Shown in pieces: positions 1 to 7,904 of a stretch of 43,560 nucleotides of DNA. The translations under genes and the position numbers were made by a program. Source of the DNA: Saccharothrix sp. NRRL B-16348 (GTDB lineage Bacteria > Actinomycetota > Actinomycetes > Mycobacteriales > Pseudonocardiaceae); the NCBI RefSeq assembly GCF_001280085.1, contig NZ_LGED01000271.1, forward strand, positions 1 to 43,560, written 5' to 3'. How positions within the stretch are numbered: position 1 is the first letter of the stretch; every line of letters begins with the position of its first letter. The notes under the pieces are model-generated. The model was not told the origin of the DNA, ran no database searches, and saw only the letters and a list, made by a program, of their open reading frames with translations.

Positions 1-1
1 C

Positions 2-301
2 TCCCGGGCCGGCGCGAAGGCCAAGGTGGACAACAACTACTTCAAGAACTCCCGCGACGTCCTCGGCACCTTCTACACCAACGAAGCCGGGTACTGGCAC
101 GTCAGCGGGAACATCTTCGACAACGTCACCTGGTCCGCCCCCGGCAGCGAGAACAACCCGGCCGGACCGGACGTCAAGTCGACCACCACGGTCAGCGTCC
201 CCTACAGCTTCACGCTCGACCAGGCCACCTGCGTGCCGAGCATCGTGAGCCGCACGGCAGGCGCCAACACGGGCCTGAAGGAGTCCAACGGCGCCTGCTA
301 G
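2..301 (+). CDS. Pectate lyase (PL1 family), C-terminal fragment
   Basis: The frame is open from the window edge and stops at TAG 299-301, so only about the last 99 residues are present. The text NNYFKNSRDVLGTF followed by GYWHVSGNIFDNVTW matches the late rungs of the parallel beta-helix of polysaccharide lyase family 1 pectate lyases, and the tail SIVSRTAGANTGL is the usual C-terminal end of secreted actinobacterial enzymes of this type. These enzymes cleave polygalacturonate by beta-elimination outside the cell. The signal peptide and catalytic arginine lie upstream of the window. A strong hairpin follows directly. Confidence 0.8.
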   Translation, partial: SRAGAKAKVDNNYFKNSRDVLGTFYTNEAGYWHVSGNIFDNVTWSAPGSENNPAGPDVKSTTTVSVPYSFTLDQATCVPSIVSRTAGANTGLKESNGAC

Positions 302-324
302 CCCGTTCCCCGGCGCCGTGTGAC

Positions 325-366
325 GTGGAGGTGGCGTTCATCCCGACGGATGAACGCCACCTCCAC
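325..366. terminator. Bidirectional hairpin terminator
   Basis: Two perfectly complementary 19-base arms (325-343 and 348-366) flank a 4-base loop CGAC. The structure lies between convergent genes, 24 bases after the lyase stop and 9 bases from the stop of the opposing gene. There is no T-tract, which is common for actinobacterial terminators. Confidence 0.85.
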
Positions 367-375
367 TGTGTCCGG

Positions 376-1044
376 TCAGCCCACGAGCTGATCGATCTTC
401 GCGAGCTGCAACGCCGGCCACTTCCGGACCATGTCGCGCTCGTCCTGCTCGCTCACCTGGTCGCTGCCGTCCCACACGGTGGCGGCCACCACGACCGTGC
501 CGACCCGGATCGCCATGGACGTGGCGCCGGCAGCCGGGAGCTTGAAGGACACGCTCGCGTCACCCAACCCGGGGTTGCTCTCCTCGACGTTCGGGATGCC
601 CTCCTCCTCGACGCGGTCGCGGATGTCGGTGACCAACCCGTTCCAGCCGGCTTCCGCCGCGGTCTCGTCGTCGTAGGCGAGGACGTTGGACAGCACCCGG
701 AAGAACACGTTCTCCGACAGTTCGAGCACGACCATGCCCACCCCGTGCACGTGCTCGCACGCCCAGCCGTCGCCTTCCTCACGCCACTTCCGGCACTGCT
801 CCTCCAAGGCGGCGCCGGTCAGCACGGACCGCCCCTTGTCGTTGGAGGTCGGCACCGACAGGGCGCCGGTGAGCCCGTCGTGCGCGACGAACCCCGGCAG
901 GTCGCGCTCGGTCGGCAGCGCCGCGTCGATGTCCGCGGCGTCGAGGGTCGGTGCGGGCCACACCAGGTAGGCGCCGAGACCGGCCAGCGCCAGCACCACG
1001 GCCACCGCACCGACCAGGACGCGGCGGCGCGTCATCCGGGACAT
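376..1044 (-). CDS. Membrane-anchored hypothetical protein
   Basis: I chose ATG at 1044 (MSRMTRRRVLVG), giving 222 aa. The basic N-terminus followed by a hydrophobic stretch (AVVLALAGLGAYLVW, about residues 10-30) is a signal anchor, leaving a soluble domain outside. A GTG at 1086 would extend the frame by 14 residues, but that leader is encoded by a perfect palindrome and looks non-coding. Two cysteines (EEQCRKW, WACEHVHG) could form a disulfide. The protein resembles small exported proteins of actinomycetes but I do not recognise a family, and no function is assigned. It lies downstream of the metallopeptidase gene on the same strand. Confidence 0.6.
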   Translation of the reverse strand: MSRMTRRRVLVGAVAVVLALAGLGAYLVWPAPTLDAADIDAALPTERDLPGFVAHDGLTGALSVPTSNDKGRSVLTGAALEEQCRKWREEGDGWACEHVHGVGMVVLELSENVFFRVLSNVLAYDDETAAEAGWNGLVTDIRDRVEEEGIPNVEESNPGLGDASVSFKLPAAGATSMAIRVGTVVVAATVWDGSDQVSEQDERDMVRKWPALQLAKIDQLVG

Positions 1045-1059
1045 GGCGGTCACCGTAGC

Positions 1060-1091
1060 CACCGGTGCCGGGACCGGTCCCGGCACCGGTG
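1060..1091. repeat. Perfect 32-bp palindrome
   Basis: Bases 1060-1091 read identically on both strands, centred between 1075 and 1076 (core GGGACCGGTCCC). It lies between the stop of the metallopeptidase gene (1136) and the start of the next gene on the same strand (1044). It could act as a hairpin terminator (14-bp stem, 4-base loop) for the upstream gene or as a dimeric protein site. Confidence 0.7.
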
Positions 1092-1135
1092 ATCCGCATC
1101 AGCCACCTCCGACCCGCCCGCCGAGCACGAGACCG

Positions 1136-3901
1136 TCACGACCGGGGCGGTTCGGCCAGTTCGGGGTCGAGGCGGTAGGTCATGCCGCCGAGCACGAGAC
1201 CGTCGGCGTCGAGCACGACCTGGAGGTCGCGGTCCCGGGTGTTGCCGACCTCCTCGGCGGTGAAGTCCTCGCCGGCGACCACGCGCAGCCGCAGGGTGCG
1301 CTTCTCGCCCGGCCGCAGGCGCAGGTCCGCGGCGTCGGGCAGGTCCAGGCGCCACCCCTTGCGCTCCAGCAGCACGGGCAGCCGGACGCGCACGTGCAGC
1401 GCGGCGGTCTCGGGGCGGCTGTTGCCCGCGACGAACACCGCGCCGTCGAGCGCGTTCACCAGCGACTCCCCGCCTCCGCCGCCGGGAACGATGACGATGT
1501 TGCGCTGGCCCACGTTGTTGTCGTGCGGCACCAGCCGCCACTCCTCGACGGTCTCGTTGCCGGTGAAGTGGTCGACGTTGCTGGGGTCGCCCTCGGCGGA
1601 GGCGATCAGCAGCGCGCAGTCGTGCCCGAAGACGTTCTCGTTGGGAACCCACTCGAACGGCCCGACGACGACCTCCTCGCTGTTGTCCGGTGCGATGCCG
1701 CCGATCGCGAGCCCGGCCGCCGGACCCATCGGCGTGAAGTCCACCGGCCAGGTCAGCCCGGCGCCGGGCAGGCAGTGGAAGCCCTTGACCACGACCTCGC
1801 CCGACGGGGCGGTGCCGCGGTTCTTCACCTTGGCGTACACGAAGTTCGTTACGCCCGGCACCGCGTTCTGGTGGCCGGGCAGGCCGTCTGGGCTGTTCCG
1901 GTTCCACACCGACTGGTTGTGCCAGTGCACGGCCTGGAACTGGTACTCGCCCGCCCGGCCGTCGTCGATGTGCACGTCGACCTCCGGCGCGGCGCCGTCG
2001 TAGCCGCCCTGCTTCTCGAACGCCCAGCGCGCGACCTTGTTGTACGCGCCGCCGAACAGGCCCTCGGACGTCCAGTTCTCCAGGTCGGCGTCCTGCAGCT
2101 CCTCGCACCACAGCTGCGCGCCACGCCCCGGCACGTGCGTCATGGTCACCGGGTCGATGTTGGTCGGGTTCGTCGCCGCGGTGAGGTTCCCGGTGGCGCG
2201 CAGGATGAGGTAGATGGTCGCGCGGGCGGCGAAGGCACGGCGGGCGGGGCTGGTGTGGTCGCCGCCCAGCGAGCGGTACAGCCGGAAGTGGCAGGTCGCC
2301 AGGATCTGCTCGGTCCGGTAGTCGCCCAGGTAGTTCACGTTCGCCGGGTCGTTCGGCCCGCCCCACGCCCACTCCGGGACGGCCCGGTCGAAGCGCCGCT
2401 CGGTGATGAACGGGCGGAACGGCGCGTAGCGGAAGCGCTCCGGGAGGGCGCGCAACGCGGACTCCGGGTCCTGCCGGATGGCGGCCAGGCCGTCGCCCGT
2501 GCTGTGCGCGAAGCCGAGCAGGCCGGTGCCGACGTGGTCGCCGAGCGAGCCGTGCCCGGCCATCTCGTGCCAGTGCACCCACGGGTCCACGGCGCGGCCG
2601 AGCGGCTGGGCGAGGTTCATCACGTCGCACAGGCCGTAGCACATGTGCCCGGTGCCGCCCGCGCCGTTGGGCCCCCAGTGGGCGTTGATCTGCTGGGCGC
2701 CGTTGTCGCCGAGGCCGCGGTGGTCGACCGGGACGGGGAAGTCGGTTCCGTCGAAGTAGGAGGAGGCGGGGAAGCCGAGGTCCTCGACGTACCGGAACAG
2801 CTCGGTCAGGTGGTAGTAGGCGTTGACCGCGGCGAAGTCGTCGGTGCGCGGCGCGAACGTGTCGAAGTCCTGGCCCGCGGGTCTGGTCGGCGGGGCGATG
2901 GCGGGGTTCTTGACGTTCTGCACGGCGACGTAGGTGCCGCTGAGGTGCTGGGTGTTGCCCACGGGCGCGTCGAGCGACTGGAGCACCTGCAGGGAGTCGT
3001 GGTCCTCCAGGACGGCGTCCGAGGCGGCGGAGGTGATGGCGAGGTCCCCGGTGGCGACGTTGGGGTCCTGCCGGAACACCAGGCCGCTCACGTCGCACGT
3101 CAGGCACTCCAGGTACAGCACCGAGCCGGTCTCCGGCTCCACCAGGGCCAGCCACACCAGGTCGCCGTGCCCGGGCAGGTCGTAGCGGAAGACCAGCTCG
3201 GCGACGAGGTGCGCGCGGCCCTCCCGGACGCCCTCGGCCACCGGGGGCAGGGGGAGTGTCGGCACGCCCTGCTGGTCGTCCGCGGTGGGCAGGCCCGCGA
3301 ACCGCCGGTCGGCGACGTACTTGTAGACGACGAACCTGCCGCTCATCAGGCCCGCCTCGTCGTCCGCGCGGTCGCCTACGCCCAGCAGGGATCGCAGGAA
3401 CGGCCCGGTGTCGTCCCCGGCGGGTGGCGCGGCGCCGCGGACGGGGGTGGCGGGGAACAGCCGCCGGTAGCGCTCGACCGCCTCCGGCGGTGGCAGTTCG
3501 CCCTCCAGGTCTTCCTCGGTGTTGTCGGTGACGGCCACGACCCGGTTCGGGTCGTGCGCGATCTTCACGGTCAGCCCGCGCCGCCACACCGGGATGTCGA
3601 ACAAGGTCTGGCAGTAGCCCAGCACGGTGGCACCGGACCGCTGTCTCTCCTCCTCCAGCCGGTACTCCACGCCCTGCGCGACCGGCAGGAGGTTCTGCGC
3701 GGGGGTGTTGAGGTTGCGCAACCGTTCCCGGGAGATGGTCAGCACGTCGGCCACCTCGTCGAGGTACCGGCTCGCGGCCGGCTTGGGGTCCTCGTCGGCC
3801 ACGAGCCGCCGTTGCCCGTCGTGCCGGATGTGGCGCACCCGGCCGTTGTCGTCGGTGGTGAGGTGTGCTTTCAGTGCCGCGTCGTAAACGGTTCTCGCCA
3901 T
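1136..3901 (-). CDS. Large putative zinc metallopeptidase with HExxxH motif
   Basis: A 921-aa protein starting at ATG 3901 (MARTVYDAALKAH) with a GGAAGG box upstream. Around residue 445 it has HWHEMAGHGSLGDHVGTG followed by GFAHSTGDGLAAI. HEMAGH has three residues between the HE pair and the second histidine (HExxxH), as in dipeptidyl peptidase III, not the usual HExxH. The N-terminal 400 residues are soluble and unassigned. The last 250 residues (after about 670) look like beta-sandwich domains. There is no clear signal peptide, so it may be cytosolic or exported by another route. Zinc peptidase activity is an inference from the motif only. Frames upstream of 3901 on this strand are not coding; they cross the vanH promoter. 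Confidence 0.7.
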   Translation of the reverse strand: MARTVYDAALKAHLTTDDNGRVRHIRHDGQRRLVADEDPKPAASRYLDEVADVLTISRERLRNLNTPAQNLLPVAQGVEYRLEEERQRSGATVLGYCQTLFDIPVWRRGLTVKIAHDPNRVVAVTDNTEEDLEGELPPPEAVERYRRLFPATPVRGAAPPAGDDTGPFLRSLLGVGDRADDEAGLMSGRFVVYKYVADRRFAGLPTADDQQGVPTLPLPPVAEGVREGRAHLVAELVFRYDLPGHGDLVWLALVEPETGSVLYLECLTCDVSGLVFRQDPNVATGDLAITSAASDAVLEDHDSLQVLQSLDAPVGNTQHLSGTYVAVQNVKNPAIAPPTRPAGQDFDTFAPRTDDFAAVNAYYHLTELFRYVEDLGFPASSYFDGTDFPVPVDHRGLGDNGAQQINAHWGPNGAGGTGHMCYGLCDVMNLAQPLGRAVDPWVHWHEMAGHGSLGDHVGTGLLGFAHSTGDGLAAIRQDPESALRALPERFRYAPFRPFITERRFDRAVPEWAWGGPNDPANVNYLGDYRTEQILATCHFRLYRSLGGDHTSPARRAFAARATIYLILRATGNLTAATNPTNIDPVTMTHVPGRGAQLWCEELQDADLENWTSEGLFGGAYNKVARWAFEKQGGYDGAAPEVDVHIDDGRAGEYQFQAVHWHNQSVWNRNSPDGLPGHQNAVPGVTNFVYAKVKNRGTAPSGEVVVKGFHCLPGAGLTWPVDFTPMGPAAGLAIGGIAPDNSEEVVVGPFEWVPNENVFGHDCALLIASAEGDPSNVDHFTGNETVEEWRLVPHDNNVGQRNIVIVPGGGGGESLVNALDGAVFVAGNSRPETAALHVRVRLPVLLERKGWRLDLPDAADLRLRPGEKRTLRLRVVAGEDFTAEEVGNTRDRDLQVVLDADGLVLGGMTYRLDPELAEPPRS

Positions 3902-4079
3902 CGCCGATCCGCCTTCCCTCGCTCGTGTCGAGTGCGATCCAGCGGACCACAGGCCGTCGCCTCCGGCAGCGGTTCGGCCGCGGTCCGCCCCCGCAGACGG
4001 CAAGCCTCGCCCGTTCGTGCGCCCGGCTCGCCCCGGCAGACCGCCCGGCTGCGGAGTGCCACGTGCTACCCGGCGGTAA

Positions 4080-4126
4080 CATATCGCCGGCATATCGAAA
4101 ACCGCATACGCGCCGGCAACACCGCG
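4080..4126 (+). promoter_or_regulatory. vanH promoter with VanR-type direct repeat
   Basis: CATATCG occurs twice (4080-4086 and 4091-4097), so the copies are 11 bp apart, one helical turn, as is usual for OmpR/PhoB-family regulators binding as a tandem dimer. A second conserved block, CCGGCAACACCGCG, is at 4113-4126. The same arrangement recurs at 8623-8669 before the vanY-like gene. No Shine-Dalgarno precedes the vanH ATG at 4145. If the transcript starts at that ATG, the repeat would lie at about -65 to -48, directly upstream of the -35 region, as expected for an activator. VanR binding is inferred. Confidence 0.7.
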
Positions 4127-4144
4127 GTGTCTTGACTGTCCGGC

Positions 4145-5188
4145 ATGACCGACAGCGAACCGGCACGGACGTCGGCCCGCCGCACCCGATCGCCGGTGTC
4201 CTTGTCCCCGTCGGCCGGCCCGACGACCGGGATCACGGTGTACGGCTGCGAGCCGGACGAGGCCGCCTTGTTCCGGGAGCTGGCGCCCCGCTTCGGCGTC
4301 GTGCCGACCATCACCGACGCGGCGGTGTCCGAAGCGAACGTCGAACTGGCCTCGGGGAACCGCTGCGTCAGCGTCGGCCACAAAAGCCGGATCACGAATG
4401 CCACCCTGCACGCGCTCAGCCGGGCCGGCGTGAAGTACATCTCCACGAGGAGCGTCGGCTACAACCACATCGACGTGGACCACGCGGCGAGCGTCGGCAT
4501 CTCCGTCGAGAACGTCGCCTACTCGCCCCACAGCGTGGCCGACTACACGGTGATGCTGATGCTGATGGTGCTGCGGAACGCGAAATCCGTCATCAGGCGT
4601 GCGGAGGCCCACGACTACCGTTTGCACGACGTGCGCGGGAAGGAACTGCGCGACCTGACCGTCGGGGTGGTCGGCACCGGCCGCATCGGCGCCGCGGTCA
4701 TCGACCGGCTGTGGGGTTTCGGCTGCCAGAAGCTGGCCCACGACATCCGCCCCCGGACGTCCGCCGACTACGTCCCCCTCGACGAACTGCTGCAGCAGAG
4801 CGACATCGTCACGCTCCACACGCCGTTGAACGCGGACACGCACCACCTGTTGAACCGGCGGCGCATCGAGCAGCTGAAGCCCGGCGCGTTCGTCGTCAAC
4901 ACCGGGCGGGGCGCGCTCCTCGACACCGAGGCCCTGGTGTCGGCGTTGGAGAGCGGCCGATTGGGCGGTGCGGCGCTGGACGTCCTCGAAGGCGAGGAAG
5001 GGATGTTCTACGCCGACTGCGGAAATCGGCCCGTTGCCGGCACGCAGCTGGCGCGGTTGCAAGCCCTGCCGAACGTGATCATCAGCCCGCACACGGCCTA
5101 CTACACGGACCACGCCCTGAGCGACACCGTGGAGAACTCCATCGTCAACTGCCGCGACTTCGACCTTAGAAAGCAGCTGTGGATATGA
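4145..5188 (+). CDS. vanH: VanH D-lactate dehydrogenase
   Basis: A 347-aa D-2-hydroxyacid dehydrogenase that reduces pyruvate to D-lactate for VanA. Visible: the NAD-binding GVVGTGRIGAAV, the catalytic arginine in NTGRGALLD, the glutamate in VLEGEEG and the histidine in ISPHTAYYTDH. The family core starts at about residue 29 (GITVYGCEPDEAALFRELAP). The first 28 residues (MTDSEPARTSARRTRS...) are an Arg/Ser/Pro-rich extension resembling the start of the vanY-like protein at 8687. A GTG at 4196 is an alternative start. It is first gene of the resistance operon and its stop TGA overlaps the vanA ATG. Confidence 0.95.
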   Translation: MTDSEPARTSARRTRSPVSLSPSAGPTTGITVYGCEPDEAALFRELAPRFGVVPTITDAAVSEANVELASGNRCVSVGHKSRITNATLHALSRAGVKYISTRSVGYNHIDVDHAASVGISVENVAYSPHSVADYTVMLMLMVLRNAKSVIRRAEAHDYRLHDVRGKELRDLTVGVVGTGRIGAAVIDRLWGFGCQKLAHDIRPRTSADYVPLDELLQQSDIVTLHTPLNADTHHLLNRRRIEQLKPGAFVVNTGRGALLDTEALVSALESGRLGGAALDVLEGEEGMFYADCGNRPVAGTQLARLQALPNVIISPHTAYYTDHALSDTVENSIVNCRDFDLRKQLWI

Positions 5189-6216
5189 AAATCGGAATTG
5201 TGTTCGGCGGTCGCTCCGAAGAGCACCCGGTCTCGGTCAAATCCGCCCGGGAGGTGGCGAAGCACCTCGACCCCGAGAAGTACGAGCCGTACTACATCGG
5301 GATCACGACGAGCGGCGCCTGGCTGCTCTGCGACGGGCCCGACGCGGAGTGGGAGAACGGCGGCCGGCCGGTCGTGCTGTCGCCGGACAGCGGCACGCGC
5401 GGCCTGCTCGTGCTGGAGGAGGACGGGCGGTACCGGACGATCGGCCTGGACGTGGTCCTGCCCGTGCTGCACGGCAAGCTCGGCGAGGACGGTGCGATGC
5501 AGGGTCTGCTGGAACTCTCCGGCATCCCCTACGCCGGCTGTGACGTCCAAAGTTCTGCCCTGTGCATGGACAAGTCCCTCGCCTACCTCGTGGCGCGCGG
5601 TGCGGGGATCGCGACGCCGAACTTCCGGACCGTCACGGCGGACGAGCAGGTCGACGCGGACCGGCTGACGTATCCCGTCTTCGTGAAGCCGGCCCGTTCG
5701 GGATCGTCCTTCGGGGTCGGCAAGGTGTCCCGGGCGGAAGACCTGCGGAGCGCGGTGGAGACCGCCAGGCGGTACGACTCGAAGGTGTTGATCGAGGAGG
5801 CGGTCGTCGGCAGCGAGATCGGCTGCGCCGTCCTGGGGAACGAGCCGGAGCTGGTCGCCGGCGAGGTGGACCGCATCGCGCTGTCCCACGGCTTCTTCCG
5901 GATCCACCAGGAGAGCGCGCCGGAGACCGGGTCCGAGAACTCGACCGCGATCGTGCCCGCCGACATCCCGGCCGAGTCGCGTTCGCTCGTCCAGGAGACC
6001 GCGAAGGCCGTGTACCGCGCCCTGGGGTGCCGCGGGCTGGCGCGCGTGGACATGTTCCTGAAGGAGGACGGCACGGTGGTCCTCAACGAGGTCAACACCC
6101 TGCCCGGCCTGACCTCGTACAGCCGGTACCCGAGGATGATGGCCGCCGCCGGGTTGCCGCTCGGCGAGGTGATCGACCGGGTCGTGTCGCTGGCGTTGAC
6201 CGGGAAAGTCCGATGA
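5185..6216 (+). CDS. vanA: VanA-type D-alanine--D-lactate ligase
   Basis: ATP-grasp ligase of 343 aa that joins D-Ala to D-Lac, producing the depsipeptide terminus that binds glycopeptides poorly. The N-terminus MKIGIVFGGRSEEHPVSVKS is typical. The omega-loop segment FRIHQESAPETGSEN carries the histidine that distinguishes D-Lac ligases from housekeeping Ddl enzymes, which have tyrosine there. CRGLARVDMF and LNEVNTLPGLTSYSRYP are the Mg-ATP and substrate motifs. I chose ATG 5185, which makes an ATGA overlap with the vanH stop; GTG 5179 would add two residues. It is coupled to vanX by another ATGA overlap. Confidence 0.95.
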   Translation: MKIGIVFGGRSEEHPVSVKSAREVAKHLDPEKYEPYYIGITTSGAWLLCDGPDAEWENGGRPVVLSPDSGTRGLLVLEEDGRYRTIGLDVVLPVLHGKLGEDGAMQGLLELSGIPYAGCDVQSSALCMDKSLAYLVARGAGIATPNFRTVTADEQVDADRLTYPVFVKPARSGSSFGVGKVSRAEDLRSAVETARRYDSKVLIEEAVVGSEIGCAVLGNEPELVAGEVDRIALSHGFFRIHQESAPETGSENSTAIVPADIPAESRSLVQETAKAVYRALGCRGLARVDMFLKEDGTVVLNEVNTLPGLTSYSRYPRMMAAAGLPLGEVIDRVVSLALTGKVR

Positions 6217-6821
6217 GGGACGACTTCGTCTACCTGGACGAGCTCGTGCCCGGCCTGCGCTGGGACGCCAAGTACGCCACCTGGGACAACTTCACCGGCA
6301 AACCCGTGGACGGGTACGCGGTGAACCGAGTCGTCGGCACGCGGGCGTTGGGCGCGGCTTTGGAGAGCGCGCAGGACAAGGCCGTGACCCTCGGCTTCGG
6401 CCTGCTCGTCTGGGACGGTTATCGCCCGCAACGCGCCGTGGATTGTTTCCTGCGCTGGTCGCGGCAGCCCGAGGACGGTCGGACGAAGCAGCGGCACTAC
6501 CCGAACATCGACCGCGCCGAGATGTTCGAGAAGGGGTACGTGGCCGCGAGGTCGGGGCACAGCCGGGGCAGCACGGTCGACTTGACGCTCTACCACCTGG
6601 CCACCGGTGAACTCGCGGCCATGGGCGGCGACCACGACTTGATGGATCCGATCTCCCACCACGGCGCACCGGGGATAACGCCGGTCGAAGCGGACAACCG
6701 CCGGCACCTGCGCTCGATCATGGAGTCGTGCGGGTTCAGCGCGTACGAATGCGAGTGGTGGCACTACACGCTGAACGGCGAACCCCATCCGGACCACTAC
6801 TTCGACTTTCCCATCGAGTAG
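6213..6821 (+). CDS. vanX: VanX D-Ala-D-Ala dipeptidase
   Basis: A 202-aa zinc D,D-dipeptidase, the usual length for VanX. It hydrolyses D-Ala-D-Ala in the cytoplasm so that only D-Ala-D-Lac is built into the cell wall precursor. The zinc motif SGHSRGSTVDLTLY (SxHxxGxxxD), the downstream ECEWWHYTL (catalytic Glu and third zinc ligand His) and the arginine of WDGYRPQRAV are all present. ATG 6213 overlaps the vanA stop as ATGA. Its last 25 bases overlap the 3' end of vanS on the other strand. Confidence 0.95.
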   Translation: MRDDFVYLDELVPGLRWDAKYATWDNFTGKPVDGYAVNRVVGTRALGAALESAQDKAVTLGFGLLVWDGYRPQRAVDCFLRWSRQPEDGRTKQRHYPNIDRAEMFEKGYVAARSGHSRGSTVDLTLYHLATGELAAMGGDHDLMDPISHHGAPGITPVEADNRRHLRSIMESCGFSAYECEWWHYTLNGEPHPDHYFDFPIE

Positions 6822-7894
6822 TCGAGCGGCAGCCGCACCGTGATGCGCAGCCCTCCCTCGGCCCGCGGGGTGAGGGTGAGGTGCCCGTCGTGGGCTTGGG
6901 CGATGCTCTTGACGATCGCCAGGCCGAGCCCGACACCGGCGTGGTCGGAGCGCACGCGTTGGGTGCCGCGCTGGAACGGTTCGGTGAACGTCGAGATCAG
7001 CTGAGGCGTGAGCTTCTCACCGGTGTTCTCGACGGTGAGCTCCGCGTTCCTGAGGCGAACGCCGGTCGTGACCCACACGGTGCCTCGGTCCGGCAGGTTG
7101 TGGACGATCGCGTTGTGGACCAGGTTCGTCGTCATCTGCAGCAGCAGCGTGTGTGAGCCGGTGGTGGGTGCCACGTCGCCGGAGGTCTCGATGGTGAGGC
7201 CGCGTTTCTCGGCGAGAGGGAGGAGTGTTTCCGCGGCTTCTTCCGCGACGAGGGACAGGTCGACGTGCTGCCGGGTGAAGGTCCGCTGGTTGGCGCGGCT
7301 GAGCAGGAGCAGCGCCTCGGTCAGGTCGATCGCCCGCGTGTTGACGAAGTGGAGGCGTTCGACGAGTTCGTCGGCGTCGCGGTCCGGATCGTTGCGCGCG
7401 ACGTCGAGGAGCGTCTGCGTGATCGCCAGCGGGGTGCGCAGCTCGTGGGACGCGTTGGCGGCGAACCTCTGCTGCTCGGCGTCGTGCGCTTCGAGCCGCG
7501 CGAGCATCGTGTCGAAGGCGTCGGCGAGCTCGCGGAACTCGTCTTCGCGGCCCTCCAGCCCGATCCGGTGCGAGAGGGATCCGTCCGCGGCCCGGCGGGT
7601 GGCGTGGGTGATGCGGGTCAGGGGCGCGAGCATGCTGCCGGCGAGGAGCCACCCTCCCAGCAGGCCGAACACCAGCAGGAGCGCCATCACCAGGCCCGCC
7701 TTCGGGGCGAAGGCCTCCTCCAGGGCCGTGCGATCGGGCACCGACGGGCCCGGGCGGAACCGCCCCGGCGGCTCGGTGTGGATCTCCTCGGGGACGTAGC
7801 GCAGCAGGAACACCCAGACGACCGTGAGCAGCAGGCCGCCGGCGATCATGAGGAACCCGGCGTAGCTGAGGGTGAGCTTGAGGCGGACGCTCAT
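6797..7894 (-). CDS. vanS: VanS-type sensor histidine kinase
   Basis: A 365-aa kinase from ATG 7894 (MSVRLKLTLSYAG), ending at TAG 6797. Two membrane helices (about residues 12-33 and 68-88) enclose a short external loop of about 35 residues (YVPEEIHTEPPGRFRPG), as in actinomycete VanS proteins. Then come a HAMP region, the H-box FAANASHELRTPLA with the phosphorylated histidine, the N-box NLVHNAIVHN and the G-box GVGLGLAIVKSIA. It should sense glycopeptide or its effect on the wall and phosphorylate VanR. It lies 10 bases downstream of vanR. Confidence 0.93.
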   Translation of the reverse strand: MSVRLKLTLSYAGFLMIAGGLLLTVVWVFLLRYVPEEIHTEPPGRFRPGPSVPDRTALEEAFAPKAGLVMALLLVFGLLGGWLLAGSMLAPLTRITHATRRAADGSLSHRIGLEGREDEFRELADAFDTMLARLEAHDAEQQRFAANASHELRTPLAITQTLLDVARNDPDRDADELVERLHFVNTRAIDLTEALLLLSRANQRTFTRQHVDLSLVAEEAAETLLPLAEKRGLTIETSGDVAPTTGSHTLLLQMTTNLVHNAIVHNLPDRGTVWVTTGVRLRNAELTVENTGEKLTPQLISTFTEPFQRGTQRVRSDHAGVGLGLAIVKSIAQAHDGHLTLTPRAEGGLRITVRLPLDYSMGKSK

Positions 7895-7904
7895 CCCCGG
7901 CTGC

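Noticed and set aside
1043..4135. 1030-aa open frame on the plus strand opposite the metallopeptidase
   Set aside because: Composition is Val/Arg/Gly/Ala/His-rich without any domain; it is the antisense shadow of a strongly biased real gene.
1136..5113. Extension of the metallopeptidase frame upstream to 5113
   Set aside because: The added part crosses the vanH promoter and runs antisense to vanH; the protein-like part begins at ATG 3901 with its own ribosome site.
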